From NCBI GenBank assembly GCA_903872075.1, contig CAIQJF010000025.1, positions 44,552 to 108,551 on the forward strand: DNA of 64,000 nucleotides. Direction: 5' to 3'. Position numbers and translations under genes: made by a program. Below the pieces are notes generated by a model. The model was given only the letters and a program-made list of their open reading frames with translations, was not told where the DNA came from and did no database searches. The DNA comes from an uncultured Caulobacteraceae bacterium. Lineage in GTDB: Bacteria > Pseudomonadota > Alphaproteobacteria > Caulobacterales > Caulobacteraceae. Shown piece after piece: positions 31,268 to 42,888 of the stretch (the first letter of the stretch is position 1; each line of letters opens with the position of its first letter).

Positions 31268-31590
31268 TCAGCTCTTGGGGCGTGAGGCTTTCTCATCGAC
31301 ACCGGAGCGGCCTTCGCGAGCCTCCAGGGCGGCGGCGACCTCGTCGAGGCTCACGTCCGTGGCGGCCAGCAGAGCCAGCCAATGATAGATCAGATCGGCG
31401 CTCTCGGCGACGATCCCCGCCCGATCACCCTGCACGGCGGCCAGGGCGGTTTCGACCGCTTCCTCCGCCAGCTTCTTGGCGGCCAGCGGCGGACTGGCGA
31501 TCAACCGCGCCGACCAGGACGATGCCGGATCCGCGCCGCGGCGACTGGCAACCACGGCGGCGAGGCGCTGAAGGACGTCGTCGAATCGAC

Positions 31591-31594
<4 letters not shown>
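31268..31594 (-). CDS. hisE: Phosphoribosyl-ATP pyrophosphatase
   Basis: [52 protein letters not shown]. Confidence 0.93.
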
Positions 31595-32366
<772 letters not shown>

Positions 32367-32367
<1 letters not shown>

Positions 32368-33089
32368 CAGGCCACCGCAGCCAGGGCTTCACGCGGGGTG
32401 ATGCCGCCGGTGTAGAGCGCGCGGCCGAGGACCGCCCCGGCGATGGGCGTGCCCGCGCGAGCCATGAGGTTGATCACATCGTTCACTGAGGCCAGGCCGC
32501 CGGCCGCGATCACCGGGATGGTCACGGCGTCGGCGATCGCGCCGAACACCGCCGTGTTGAACCCCAGCAGGGCGCCGTCCCGATCGATGTCCGTGACGAT
32601 GAGGGCCGACACGCCTTCGTCCTCGAAGCGTTTGGCGACACTGATCGCGTCGAGGCCGGAGTCCTCGGTCCAACCTTGAACGGCCACCTGCCCTTTTCGT
32701 ACGTCGACGCTGACGGCGATCTGCTCCGGCCACTGGCGCGCCGCCGCCTTGACCAGCTCCGGATCGCGCACCGCAGCGGTGCCCAGAATGACGCGGCTGA
32801 CTCCGGCTTCAATCCAGGCTTCCACGTCGGCCAGGGTCCGAATCCCGCCGCCGAGTTGCACCGGAATACTCACGGCCTCCAGAATCGCCTCGATGGCCTC
32901 GCTGTTGATCGCGCGGCCGGCGACCGAGCCGTTGAGATCGACCACATGAAGCCAGCCGAAACCCGCGTCGGCCCAGGCCCGCGCCTGGGCGGCTGGCTCG
33001 GTGTTGAACACCGTCGCCGTCGCCAGGTCGCCGCGCACGACGCGAACGCACTGGCCGTCTTTGAGGTCGATTGCGGGGTAAAGGATCAT
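32367..33089 (-). CDS. hisA: Phosphoribosylformimino-5-aminoimidazole carboxamide ribotide isomerase HisA
   Basis: [29 protein letters not shown]. Confidence 0.96.
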
Positions 33090-33730
33090 GGCCGCCAATT
33101 CAAAAAGTTGCCGATCAGCCGGGCGCCTGCGCCCTGCGACTTCTCGGGGTGGAACTGAACCCCCGCGACATTGTCTCTCACAACGGCTGAAACGAAGACG
33201 CCGCCGTGATCGGTCTCGGCGGCGATGTCGGCCGCGTTACCCGGGTAAAGCGCGAAGGAGTGGGTGAAGTACATATGAACGCCTGCGGTTAGGCCATCGA
33301 ACAACGGCGTGTTCAGGGCGCCTTCCAGGGCGTTCCAGCCCATATGCGGGATTTTTATGCCGGGCCGACCCGGCTCGAGCACGCGCACCTCGCCGGAGAT
33401 CCAATCGAGGCCCGGCGTCAAGCCGAACTCCAGGCCGCGCGTGGCGAGAAGCTGCATGCCCACGCACACGCCGAGGAAGGGCGCGCCGCGTCGGACAACG
33501 GCCTCCGTCATGGCTTCCACCACGCCGGAACGGGCGTCGAGTGCGGCGCGGCAAGCTGCGAAGGCCCCGACGCCGGGCAGGACCAGCCTGTCGGCGCGGG
33601 CGATGACATCGGGATCGTCGGTCGTGACAACCTGTGTTGAAACCGACAGTCCCAGCGCTGCTTTGCGCAGGGCCTTGTCCGCCGATGGCAGGTTGCCCGA
33701 TCCATAGTCGATCAGGGCGACGGTCTGCAT
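33086..33730 (-). CDS. hisH: Imidazole glycerol phosphate synthase subunit HisH
   Basis: VALIDYGSGNLPSADKAL, LPGVGAFAACRAAL, FLGVCVGMQLLA. Confidence 0.95.
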   Translation of the reverse strand: MQTVALIDYGSGNLPSADKALRKAALGLSVSTQVVTTDDPDVIARADRLVLPGVGAFAACRAALDARSGVVEAMTEAVVRRGAPFLGVCVGMQLLATRGLEFGLTPGLDWISGEVRVLEPGRPGIKIPHMGWNALEGALNTPLFDGLTAGVHMYFTHSFALYPGNAADIAAETDHGGVFVSAVVRDNVAGVQFHPEKSQGAGARLIGNFLNWRP

Positions 33731-33740
33731 TCAGGATTTC

Positions 33741-34331
33741 CTATAGAACGCCCTTGGTGGACGGCGCCTGACCCAGCGTCTTGGGATCGATTTCGACGGC
33801 GTCACGGAGCGCACGCGCCAGCGCCTTGAAGCCGCTCTCGGCGATATGGTGAGAGTTTTCCCCGTAGAGCGTCTCGAGATGGACGCACGCCCCGACGTTC
33901 ATGGCGAAGGCGTGGTGGAACTCCTTGAACAGTTCGGTGTCCATGGTTCCGACCTTCGGCGTCCGATATTTCACGCGCCAGACCAGATAGGGCCGGTTCG
34001 ACAAGTCCACCGCACACCGCGTCAGGGTCTCGTCCATGGGCACATAGGCGTGACCGAACCGGCGGACGCCCTTGAAACCGTCCAGAGCCGCATTGAACGC
34101 CTGCCCGATCACGATGCCCGTATCCTCGACCGTGTGGTGCATGTCGATGTGGAGGTCGCCTTGCGCCTCGACCGTCAGATCGAAGCCGCCGTGCCGCGCG
34201 AAGCTGTCGAGCATGTGGTCGAAAAAGCCGATGCCGGTCGAGACGCGCGCCTGGCCGGACCCGTCGAGATCGAGGCGAACCTTGATCCGGGTTTCCTTCG
34301 TGTCACGTGAAAGTTCAGCTGTCCGGTTCAT
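33741..34331 (-). CDS. hisB: Imidazoleglycerol-phosphate dehydratase
   Basis: GIGFFDHMLDSFARHGGFDL, DLHIDMHHTVEDTGIVIGQA, ENSHHIAESGFKALARAL. Confidence 0.96.
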   Translation of the reverse strand: MNRTAELSRDTKETRIKVRLDLDGSGQARVSTGIGFFDHMLDSFARHGGFDLTVEAQGDLHIDMHHTVEDTGIVIGQAFNAALDGFKGVRRFGHAYVPMDETLTRCAVDLSNRPYLVWRVKYRTPKVGTMDTELFKEFHHAFAMNVGACVHLETLYGENSHHIAESGFKALARALRDAVEIDPKTLGQAPSTKGVL

Positions 34332-35326
34332 GACAGGTTCAATCCCCGCGTTGCGGCCAGGTCACGCAAAGAGACTTCCGGGCGCGGACCGTAGTGGCTG
34401 ATCACTTCGGCTGCCGCAAGCGAGCCCAGCCGGCCGCAGACATCGAGCGAGCGATTCTGCGCCAGCCCGAGCAGGAAACCCGCAGCGTATTGATCGCCGG
34501 CGCCGGTAGAGTCGACGACTCGGTGAATGGGCTCTGCCGCGATGGCATGTGTCGCCGGCCCGCTGAGGACGATCGAGCCGGCGGAGCCCCGGGTAACCGC
34601 GGCGATATCCACCCGCCCGCGGATGGCGGCGACAGCCTCGTCGAAGCTCGAGGTCTCGAACAGGGCCGTGATCTCACTCTCATTGGCCAGAAGGATGTCG
34701 ACCTGCGTTTCGATAAAGCCCAGCAGCGCGTGGCGGTGGCGCTCCACGACGAAGGAATCGGAGAGGGTCAGGGCGATCTTGCGGCCCGCGCCCCGGGCGA
34801 GACCGGCCGCCTTTGCGAAGGCCCGCCGAGCCTCCTCGGGGTCGAAGAGATAGCCTTCAAGGAACACCACCTGTGCGCCTTCCACCAGATCGGCGGACAC
34901 GTCGGCCGGCGTCAGTTCCACGCACGCGCCCAGGTAGGTGCACATCGTGCGTTGCCCATCCGGTGTGACGTTGATCAGGCAGCGCGCGGTCGCTGGGCCG
35001 CCGGACAGGGGCAGCGTGTCGAAATGGGCGCCGCCGGCGCGGATATCGTGGGTGTAGATCGCTCCAAGCTGATCGTCAGCCACCTTGCCGATATAGGCGG
35101 CGCGTCCGCCGAAGCTGCCAACGCCGGCGACGGTGTTCGCCGCTGAGCCGCCCGAAGCCTCAAGCCCGCTGGCCATGCGCCCATAGAGGTCGCGGGCACG
35201 CTCGGCGTCGATCAGCACCATGGAGCCTTTTGGAAGCCCCTCGCGCTCGAGGAAGGCCTCATCGGCGGGTGCGATCACATCGACAATCGCGTTCCCGATC
35301 GCCGTGACATCATAAAGGGCGTTCAT
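34328..35326 (-). CDS. PfkB-family sugar kinase, adenosine kinase-like
   Basis: GGSAANTVAGVGSFGGRAAYIGKVADDQLG, DSTGAGDQYAAGFL. Confidence 0.88.
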   Translation of the reverse strand: MNALYDVTAIGNAIVDVIAPADEAFLEREGLPKGSMVLIDAERARDLYGRMASGLEASGGSAANTVAGVGSFGGRAAYIGKVADDQLGAIYTHDIRAGGAHFDTLPLSGGPATARCLINVTPDGQRTMCTYLGACVELTPADVSADLVEGAQVVFLEGYLFDPEEARRAFAKAAGLARGAGRKIALTLSDSFVVERHRHALLGFIETQVDILLANESEITALFETSSFDEAVAAIRGRVDIAAVTRGSAGSIVLSGPATHAIAAEPIHRVVDSTGAGDQYAAGFLLGLAQNRSLDVCGRLGSLAAAEVISHYGPRPEVSLRDLAATRGLNLS

Positions 35327-35394
35327 CAGAGCTCCGGGGCCGTCTGGACGGGCGACCTACATCAAGACAGCCTTCCTGACGAGCCCCGGGCGCG

Positions 35395-36057
35395 TCAGGC
35401 GCCGAGGAACAGCTCCCGGGACGGGCACAGATCCGCCAGCAGACAGCTCTCGCACCTGGGCTTGCGCGCGACGCAGGCATAGCGACCGTGAAGAATCAGC
35501 CAATGGTGTGCACGGGTCAGGCCGTCCCGCGGCGTGATGCGCATGAGGTCGGCTTCGACCTGATCGGGCGTCTTGGCTTTCGACAGGCCCAGCCGGTGCG
35601 CGACCCGGAACACGTGGGTGTCGACGGCGATGGCCGGCTCAACGCCCAGTTCGTTGAGCACGACGCTGGCCGTCTTTCGGCCCACGCCGGGCAGCGCCTG
35701 CAACGCCGCCCGATCAAGCGGAACCTTGCCCCCGTGCTGGTCCAGCAGGATTTTGGACAAGGCGATGACGTTCCTGGCCTTGGTGTTGAACAGGCCGATG
35801 GAGGAGATGTACCCCGCCACGCCGGCCTCGCCGAGCGCCAGCATTTTCTCCGGCGTGTCGGCGACCTTGTAAAGTTCGGCCGTCGCCTTGTTCACTGAAA
35901 CGTCGGTCGCCTGCGCCGACAGGACGACAGCCACCAGCAGAGTGAAGGGTGTGGCGTAGGTAAGTTCGGTCCGCGGATCGGGCATGCTGGCCTCGAGACG
36001 GGCGAACATGGCGGCGATGCGCTGACGTTCCTTCGGCGGTGGCGGGCTTTGAGGCAT
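35395..36057 (-). CDS. nth: Endonuclease III
   Basis: LQALPGVGRKTASVVLNELG HhH, CVARKPRCESCLLADLCPS Fe-S cluster loop. Confidence 0.95.
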   Translation of the reverse strand: MPQSPPPPKERQRIAAMFARLEASMPDPRTELTYATPFTLLVAVVLSAQATDVSVNKATAELYKVADTPEKMLALGEAGVAGYISSIGLFNTKARNVIALSKILLDQHGGKVPLDRAALQALPGVGRKTASVVLNELGVEPAIAVDTHVFRVAHRLGLSKAKTPDQVEADLMRITPRDGLTRAHHWLILHGRYACVARKPRCESCLLADLCPSRELFLGA

Positions 36058-36122
36058 GGCCTGACCATGGCGCGGCGCGGCCGTCTCGCCAAGCCGCCGG
36101 CAACCGCTTATTTTGCCGCCGA

Positions 36123-36602
36123 ATGGATGGCCCCTTGTTCATGGACGCGGTGATCACGCCGCACCGATCCCTCTCCCAGAAGGGTTTCATCGTTCTCATC
36201 AGCGTGCTCACCGCCATCAATGCGTCCACGGCGGCGATCTTCCTGTTCATGGGGGCCGGGCCCGTGCCGCTTTTCCTCGGTCTCGATCTTGCTGCGGTAG
36301 TCATCGCCTTCATGGCCAGCAATCGCGCCGCCGCCAACCGCGAGCGGATTCAGGTGACGGCCGCCGAGGTCCGGGTTGTCCACGAGTCTCCGCGCGGCTC
36401 CCAGACCATCTGGGTCTCGCCCACCGCGTTTACGCAGGTGGCGCTGCGGGGCGACGCGGGTGATGAAGACGATCTCCACCTGCGGCTGTCGGATCGTGAG
36501 CTTCGCGTGGCCCGAGCGCTCAGCCGGCCGGAGCGGCTCGCGTTCGCCAAGGCCCTGGACCGGGCGATCTGGCGCGCCCGCACCGGCCGTCGGGGCGAAT
36601 AA
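36123..36602 (+). CDS. DUF2244 domain membrane protein
   Basis: FMDAVITPHRSLSQKGFIVLISVLTAINASTAAIFLFMGAGPVPLFLGLDLAAVVIAF. Confidence 0.85.
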   Translation: MDGPLFMDAVITPHRSLSQKGFIVLISVLTAINASTAAIFLFMGAGPVPLFLGLDLAAVVIAFMASNRAAANRERIQVTAAEVRVVHESPRGSQTIWVSPTAFTQVALRGDAGDEDDLHLRLSDRELRVARALSRPERLAFAKALDRAIWRARTGRRGE

Positions 36603-36622
36603 ACGGTCCCGTCCCGTTCCGC

Positions 36623-37930
36623 CTAGAGGATATATCGGGACAGGTCGGCGTTGCGGGCCAGATCGCCCACAAGCCGGCGGACATCCTCCGCATCGATCGT
36701 GACAGTGTCGCCGGAGCGGTCCGCGGCGGCGAAGCTTATTTCCTCGACCACCTTTTCCAGCACGGTCTGAAGTCGGCGCGCGCCAATGTTTTCCACCGCG
36801 CCGTTTACCGCCACGGCGGCGTCCGCCAGGGCGTCGAGAGCGGCATCGGTGAATGCCAGGGTGACGCCCTCGGTGGCGAGCAGGGCCTGGTGCTGTCGGA
36901 TCAGATTGGCTTCCGGCTCCGTCAGAATTCGCCGGAGATCATCGCGCGTCAGGGCCTTGAGCTCTACCCGGATCGGCAGTCGGCCCTGGAGTTCCGGCAG
37001 AAGATCCGACGGCTTGGCTACATGGAATGCGCCCGAGGCGATGAACAGGATGTGGTCTGTCTTCACCGGCCCGTACTTCGTCGAGACGGTCGTGCCTTCG
37101 ATGAGCGGCAACAGGTCCCGTTGCACGCCTTCCCGCGAGACATCCGCACCGGCGCGCTCGGCGCGGGAGGCGACCTTGTCGATCTCGTCGATGAACACGA
37201 TGCCGGCGTTCTGGGCCAGATCCAGCGCCTCCGCGGTCACCGCATCGTCGTCGAGCAGCTTGTCGCTTTCCTCCGCGATCAGGGGGCCCCAGGCGCCCGT
37301 GACGGTCGTCTTGTGGGCCTTGCGCTTGCTCCCGAAGGCCTTGCCCATGAGGTCCGACAGATTGAGCATATTCATCGAGGCGCCCGGCTGGCCGGGAATC
37401 TCGAAACCCTGAACGCCAGGACCGGCGTCGGGCAGGTTCAGCTCGACCTCCTTGTCGTCCAATTCGCCCGCGCGCAGTTTCTTGCGGAACGACTCCCGTG
37501 TGGCGGGCTGGGCGTGCGCGCCCACCAGCGCGTCCAGTAAGCGCTCTTCGGCGGCGGCCTCGGCCTTGGCCTTCACGGCGCCGCGCCGCTTCTCGCGCAC
37601 CATGCCCAAGGCGTTTTCCACAAGATCCCGGACGATCTGATCCACGTCCCGTCCGACGTAGCCCACCTCCGTGAATTTGGTGGCCTCGACCTTCAGGAAC
37701 GGTGACTGAGCCAGTCGCGCGAGGCGACGGGCGATCTCCGTCTTCCCGACGCCCGTGGGGCCGATCATCAAGATGTTCTTGGGCGTCACTTCATCGATCA
37801 GGTCGGCCGACAGCCGCCGTCGGCGCCAGCGGTTGCGCAGGGCGATGGCGACGGCCTTCTTGGCCTCCGGATGTCCGACAACGAACCGATCAAGCTCGGA
37901 AACGATTTCGCGGGGGGTGAATTCGGTCAT
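36623..37930 (-). CDS. hslU: ATP-dependent protease ATPase subunit HslU
   Basis: [49 protein letters not shown]. Confidence 0.97.
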   Translation of the reverse strand: MTEFTPREIVSELDRFVVGHPEAKKAVAIALRNRWRRRRLSADLIDEVTPKNILMIGPTGVGKTEIARRLARLAQSPFLKVEATKFTEVGYVGRDVDQIVRDLVENALGMVREKRRGAVKAKAEAAAEERLLDALVGAHAQPATRESFRKKLRAGELDDKEVELNLPDAGPGVQGFEIPGQPGASMNMLNLSDLMGKAFGSKRKAHKTTVTGAWGPLIAEESDKLLDDDAVTAEALDLAQNAGIVFIDEIDKVASRAERAGADVSREGVQRDLLPLIEGTTVSTKYGPVKTDHILFIASGAFHVAKPSDLLPELQGRLPIRVELKALTRDDLRRILTEPEANLIRQHQALLATEGVTLAFTDAALDALADAAVAVNGAVENIGARRLQTVLEKVVEEISFAAADRSGDTVTIDAEDVRRLVGDLARNADLSRYIL

Positions 37931-37937
37931 CTGCGCC

Positions 37938-38486
37938 TCAGACCGTTTCCACGGTCAGGCTGGTGTTGGTGTAGACGCAGATCTCGGCCGCGATCCCCAT
38001 GGCGCGCCGGGCGATCTCTTCGGCCGTCAGGTCGAAATCGATGAGCGCGCGCGCCGCCGCCAGGGCGAACGAGCCGCCCGACCCGATCGCGGCGACGCCA
38101 AACTCGGGTTCAAGCACATCGCCGACACCGGAGAGCGTGTAGATGCCGTTGGCGTCGGCGGCGATGAGCATCGCCTCGAGGCGGCGCAGATATCTGTCCG
38201 TCCGCCAGTCCTTGGCCAGGTCGACGCAGGCGCGCGCAAGCTGTTCGGGATATTGTTCGAGCTTGCTCTCCAGGCGTTCGATCAGGGTGAAGGCGTCCGC
38301 CGTGGCGCCGGCGAAGCCCGCGACCACCTTGCCGCCGGCCAGGCGACGCACCTTGCGGGCGTTGCCCTTGACCACGGTCTGCCCCATGGAAACCTGTCCG
38401 TCGCCGGCGATCACGGTGGATCCGCCTTTGCGCACGGCGAGAATGGTGGTCCCGTGCCAGTCGGGAAAGGCGGCGCCTGTCTGCAT
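37938..38486 (-). CDS. hslV: ATP-dependent protease proteolytic subunit HslV
   Basis: [40 protein letters not shown]. Confidence 0.96.
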   Translation of the reverse strand: MQTGAAFPDWHGTTILAVRKGGSTVIAGDGQVSMGQTVVKGNARKVRRLAGGKVVAGFAGATADAFTLIERLESKLEQYPEQLARACVDLAKDWRTDRYLRRLEAMLIAADANGIYTLSGVGDVLEPEFGVAAIGSGGSFALAAARALIDFDLTAEEIARRAMGIAAEICVYTNTSLTVETV

Positions 38487-38526
38487 CGACGGGATGTGGC
38501 GGCGCGAAAGGTGTGGGTCAAGGCGC

Positions 38527-39270
38527 ATGCAGTTTTCCGATGATGAGGTCGAGCGCTACGCACGGCATCTGGTCCTGCGGGAAATCGGCGGTCCGGGCCA
38601 GCAGGCGCTCAAGCGGGCCCGGGTGTTGCTCGTCGGGGCCGGCGGGCTTGGCGCGCCCGCGGCGCTTTATCTGGCGGCGGCCGGCGTGGGTCACATCGCC
38701 CTGGCCGACCCGGACATTGTCAGCCTGTCGAACCTGCAGCGCCAGGTCCTCTACGGCGTAGCTGATCTCGAGGCCTCGAAGGTCGAGACGGCCGCGCGCC
38801 GGCTTGGCGCGCTCAACCCTCATGTGACCATAGACCCCCTTCCGCTACGCCTGGATTCCGGAAACGCCGCCGGTCTGGTCGGCGCCTACGACCTGGTGCT
38901 GGACGGCACGGACGATTTCGTCACCCGGTTCGCGGTGAACGCGGCCTGCGTGCAGACTGGACGAACCCTGGTGAGCGGCGCGATCGGACGTTGGACCGGC
39001 CAGGTGGGGGTCTTTGCCGGCCGGCCTTGCTATCGGTGCCTGGTGCCGGATGTCCCGCCCGACGCAGAGACTTGCGCGGCCGTGGGTGTGGTGGGGGCCC
39101 TGGCGGGGGTGATCGGGTCGATGATGGCCCTTGAGGCCGTGAAAGTGATCACTGGCGCGGGTGAGGCTTTGACCGGCCGGCTGCTGATCTATGATGGCCT
39201 GGCCGGCGAGGCGCGGACAGTGCGCCTGGGGCCCGACCCGGATTGCCCCGTATGCGGCGTCGCCGCTTGA
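38527..39270 (+). CDS. HesA/MoeB/ThiF family adenylyltransferase
   Basis: [59 protein letters not shown]. Confidence 0.93.
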   Translation: MQFSDDEVERYARHLVLREIGGPGQQALKRARVLLVGAGGLGAPAALYLAAAGVGHIALADPDIVSLSNLQRQVLYGVADLEASKVETAARRLGALNPHVTIDPLPLRLDSGNAAGLVGAYDLVLDGTDDFVTRFAVNAACVQTGRTLVSGAIGRWTGQVGVFAGRPCYRCLVPDVPPDAETCAAVGVVGALAGVIGSMMALEAVKVITGAGEALTGRLLIYDGLAGEARTVRLGPDPDCPVCGVAA

Positions 39271-39275
39271 GGGGA

Positions 39276-40262
39276 TCAGAGCATGGAGGGAATCACCCGG
39301 TCGGGCGGCCTGTGGCCATCCATCCAGGCGCGAATATTGATGATCACCTTCTCGCCCATGTCCGTCCGGCCTTCGATGGTCGCCGAGCTCATGTGCGGCA
39401 GCAGAACGACGTTAGGAAGCTTCAGGAGCTTGGGATTAACCGTCGGTTCATGCTCATAGACGTCCAATCCGGCTCCGGCGATCTCGCGACGCTGGAGCAT
39501 CCCGGCGAGGGCCGCCTCGTCGATGATCTCGCCCCGGGCGGTGTTGATCACCAGGGCGTGGGGTTGCAGCAGTTTCAGGCGGCGGGCGGAAAGAAGATGG
39601 TAGGTCGCCGGCGTATGGGGGCAGTTCACCGAGACCACATCCATCCGGGCCAGCATCTGATCGAGGCTCTCCCAATAGGTCGCCTCCAGCTCATCGGCGA
39701 TCCGGGGGCTGACAGGTTTGCGGTTGTGATAGTGGATCGCCAGACCGAAGGCCCGGGCGCGTTTGGCGAGGGCCTGGCCGATTCGGCCCATGCCGACAAT
39801 TCCAAGGCGCTTGCCCCTGAGGCGGCGGCCCAGCATCCAGGTGGGCGTCCAGCCGTGGAACTCGCCGGCCTGGACGATATTGGCGCCCTCGACCATGCGC
39901 CGCGCGGCGGCCATGATCAGGCCCATGGTCAGGTCGGCGGTGTCTTCGGTCAGCACGCCCGGGGTGTTGGTGACGGTGATGCCCCGCGCCGTGGCGCCGG
40001 TCACGTCGATATGGTCCACGCCCACCCCGAAATTGGCGATCAGTTTCAGGCGGTCACCCGCCTGGGCGATCAGGTTCGCGTCGACCCGGTCGGTGATGGT
40101 GCACGCGAGAACGTCCGCGCGCTGCATGGCCGCGGCGAGGGCCTCGACGTCCATGGGCGTATCGTTGAGATTGAGCTCGGTGTCGAACAGTTCGCGCATG
40201 CGGGTCTCCACCGCATCGGGGAGCTTGCGCGTGACAACGACTTTCGGCTTGCGAGGGGCCAT
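39276..40262 (-). CDS. D-isomer-specific 2-hydroxyacid dehydrogenase (D-glycerate/glyoxylate reductase-like)
   Basis: VVVTRKLPDAVETRMRELFD, LGIVGMGRIGQALAKRARAFGLAIHYHNR; ATG at 40262. Confidence 0.9.
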   Translation of the reverse strand: MAPRKPKVVVTRKLPDAVETRMRELFDTELNLNDTPMDVEALAAAMQRADVLACTITDRVDANLIAQAGDRLKLIANFGVGVDHIDVTGATARGITVTNTPGVLTEDTADLTMGLIMAAARRMVEGANIVQAGEFHGWTPTWMLGRRLRGKRLGIVGMGRIGQALAKRARAFGLAIHYHNRKPVSPRIADELEATYWESLDQMLARMDVVSVNCPHTPATYHLLSARRLKLLQPHALVINTARGEIIDEAALAGMLQRREIAGAGLDVYEHEPTVNPKLLKLPNVVLLPHMSSATIEGRTDMGEKVIINIRAWMDGHRPPDRVIPSML

Positions 40263-40377
40263 GGGCGGGTCTGACAGGCAGTTACGTGGACGCGACGGTC
40301 GCGTCGCTCTTCCTACCAAAACGGGTTCGGCCGGCCAAGCAAGCGAGAACTGCCGGCGGGCAATCCCGCCGACGGCC

Positions 40378-40887
40378 ATGCTGGCCTTGGCGGCGATCGC
40401 TCTGGCGTCCTGCGGCGGGCACGGCGGCGAGGGCAAGGACTGTCCGCCGGCGGCGCATATATCGGTCGTCTCGGGTTTCTGCGTGCCGCGGTACGTCAGC
40501 CTCAAGCGCGACAAGGTCTATGCGCGAAAAGGGCCGGGGGTGGACTACCCGGCGCTCTGGATCTACCGGGCCAAAGGGTTGCCCGTGCAGGTGGTGGCCG
40601 AAACCCTGGACTGGCGGCGTGTGTGTGACCCGCTTGGCGGCGCAGTCTGGGTGCACAGATCGATGGTCGATGGCCGCCGCACGGTTCAGGCGCGAGGCCC
40701 CGGCCCGGCGCCCTTGTTGCGGTCCGCGAAAGCCGGGGCCGCCCCGGAAGGGCTGCTGGCGGCCCGCGCGCTTGCGAGTCTCGACCGCTGCAACGGCGCG
40801 TGGTGCCGGGTCGCGGTGGCGGGCGTGAAGGGCTGGACGCCGGCGGTGGGAATCTGGGGCGTGGCGCCGGAGGCGCAATGTCGTTGA
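40378..40887 (+). CDS. SH3-domain secreted protein (bacterial SH3-like)
   Basis: Lipobox-like LASCGG; FCVPRYVSLKRDKVYARKGPGVDYPALWIYRAKGLPVQVVAETLDWRRVCDPLGGAVWVHRSMVDGRR. Confidence 0.82.
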   Translation: MLALAAIALASCGGHGGEGKDCPPAAHISVVSGFCVPRYVSLKRDKVYARKGPGVDYPALWIYRAKGLPVQVVAETLDWRRVCDPLGGAVWVHRSMVDGRRTVQARGPGPAPLLRSAKAGAAPEGLLAARALASLDRCNGAWCRVAVAGVKGWTPAVGIWGVAPEAQCR

Positions 40888-40920
40888 GGCGGGAGCGGGC
40901 GTCGTGCTAACCGCTAGGAT

Positions 40921-41442
40921 ATGAACGCGACCCCCAAGACCCGGTTCGACCACGAAGATCTGCTGGCCTGCGCGCGAGGCGAGATGTTCGGCCCCGGAAA
41001 CGCCCAGCTTCCGGCCCCGCCGATGCTGATGTTTGACCGGATCACAGACATCAGCGCCAAGGGCGGCGCCTACGGAAAGGGTCAGGTTACCGCCGAACTC
41101 GATATCCGGCGCGATCTCTGGTTCTTCGATTGTCACTTCATTGGGGATCCTGTGATGCCGGGCTGCCTTGGCCTGGACGCCATGTGGCAACTGGTCGGTT
41201 TCTTTCTCGGCTGGTCCGGCGCGCCGGGTCGCGGGCGGGCGCTGGGGGTCGGCGAGGTGAAATTCAGTGGCCAGGTGACGCCAAAGGTGTCGAATTTGGT
41301 CTACCGCATCGATTTCAAGCGTGTGATCCTGCGAAAATTAGTGATGGGCGTCGCCGACGGGGTTCTCGAAGCGGACGGAAAACCCATCTACGAGGCGAAA
41401 GATCTCAAGGTCGGCCTGTTCAACGCCGCCGACCTGGCTTGA
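40921..41442 (+). CDS. fabA: 3-hydroxydecanoyl-ACP dehydratase/isomerase FabA
   Basis: [50 protein letters not shown]. Confidence 0.96.
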   Translation: MNATPKTRFDHEDLLACARGEMFGPGNAQLPAPPMLMFDRITDISAKGGAYGKGQVTAELDIRRDLWFFDCHFIGDPVMPGCLGLDAMWQLVGFFLGWSGAPGRGRALGVGEVKFSGQVTPKVSNLVYRIDFKRVILRKLVMGVADGVLEADGKPIYEAKDLKVGLFNAADLA

Positions 41443-41460
41443 CGGGAAGAGGAAGCGGAC

Positions 41461-42675
41461 ATGCGGCGAGTCGCCGTCACCGGCATGGGCGTCATCTCCT
41501 CCATCGGCGCTAACGCCGGAGAGGTTGTGTCGTCCCTGAGAGACGCGCGGGCCGGCGTCACAGCCGCGTCGAAATACGCGGAAATGGGCTTCAAATGTCA
41601 GGTGCATGCTGATCCGGCGGTTGCCTGGGAAACGCTGGTCGACAGGCGCGCCGCCCGATTCCTGTCCGAGGGCACGGCCTACGCCCACTTGGCCATGGAA
41701 CAGGCCATCGCCGATTCCGGCCTCACGCCCGATGAAGTGTCCAATGATCTGACCGGCCTGATCGTCGGATCCGGCGGCCCCTCCACGCGCGCGATTGTCG
41801 AGGCGGCCGACACGGCCCGCAGCCGGGGCGTCAAGCGGATCGGCCCCTTCGCGGTGCCCAAGGCGATGAGTTCCGGGCCGTCGGCGACCCTTTCGACCTG
41901 GTTCAAGATCCGCGGCATCAACTATTCCATCGCCTCAGCCTGCGCCACGTCCACCCATTGCATCGGCGCGGCCTACGAACAGATTCGCCTGGGCAATCAG
42001 GATGTGATGTTCGCCGGAGGGTGCGAGGAGCTTGATTGGACCCTCTCGTCGCTGTTTGACGCCATGGGGGCCATGTCTTCCGGCTTCAACGAGACCCCCG
42101 CCCGGGCCAGCCGCCCCTACGACGTCGACCGCGATGGTTTCGTCATCGCCGGCGGCGCCGGAATGCTGGTCCTTGAAGACTATGAGCGCGCGGTGGCGCG
42201 CGGCGCGAGAATCCATGCCGAGATCGTGGGTTACGCGGCGAACTCCGACGGTCATGACATGGTTGCGCCCTCAGGCGAGGGCGCGGCGCGGTGCATGCGC
42301 CTGGCCATGCGGGGCGCCGGCAACCGGCGAATCGATTATCTCAATCCGCACGGCACCGGCACGCCCGTGGGAGACCTCAAGGAGATGGGGGCGGTTCGGG
42401 AGGTGTTTGGCGACACGGCCCCGCTGATCTCCTCCACCAAGGCGCTGACCGGCCACAGCCTTGGCGCGGCCGGCGCCCAGGAGGCCATTTACTGCCTGCT
42501 GATGATGCAGGAGGGCTTCGTCGCGGAAAGCGCCAATATCGATAATCTCGATCCGGCCTTCGAGGGTCTTCCTATCGTTCGCGAGCGGTTGGAACGGCCC
42601 TTGGAAACGGTGATGTCGAACAGCTTCGGCTTCGGCGGCACCAATGGTTGTCTGGTGATGACCCGCGCCACCTGA
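41461..42675 (+). CDS. fabB: 3-oxoacyl-ACP synthase I FabB
   Basis: [47 protein letters not shown]. Confidence 0.95.
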   Translation: MRRVAVTGMGVISSIGANAGEVVSSLRDARAGVTAASKYAEMGFKCQVHADPAVAWETLVDRRAARFLSEGTAYAHLAMEQAIADSGLTPDEVSNDLTGLIVGSGGPSTRAIVEAADTARSRGVKRIGPFAVPKAMSSGPSATLSTWFKIRGINYSIASACATSTHCIGAAYEQIRLGNQDVMFAGGCEELDWTLSSLFDAMGAMSSGFNETPARASRPYDVDRDGFVIAGGAGMLVLEDYERAVARGARIHAEIVGYAANSDGHDMVAPSGEGAARCMRLAMRGAGNRRIDYLNPHGTGTPVGDLKEMGAVREVFGDTAPLISSTKALTGHSLGAAGAQEAIYCLLMMQEGFVAESANIDNLDPAFEGLPIVRERLERPLETVMSNSFGFGGTNGCLVMTRAT

Positions 42676-42888
42676 CCGGTGACGCGACGGCCTTGCGTCG
42701 TCGATACCTGTCAAAACCGCGTGCGCCTCTGAATTTTCGGCGAACTTGCTTATTTTCGCCCGCGCGAAAACCGAACGCCCCGCGCAAAAAAGTCCGGCGT
42801 CATGGTTTTCATCGCTTGCGCTTTTTTCTGACTTTGATACTCGTTTGCGCAATCGCCCAGAGTGGCGGTTTTCATGGGAGGGATCGCC

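Noticed and set aside
34299-34314. CGTGTCACGTGAAAGT in the 5' end of hisB, parS-like
   Set aside because: Four mismatches to TGTTTCACGTGAAACA; only the CACGTG core and flanks agree, not enough for a call
42753-42770. TTTTCGC-CCGC-GCGAAAA inverted repeat after fabB
   Set aside because: Could be a terminator but has no T-tract after the stem; left uncalled
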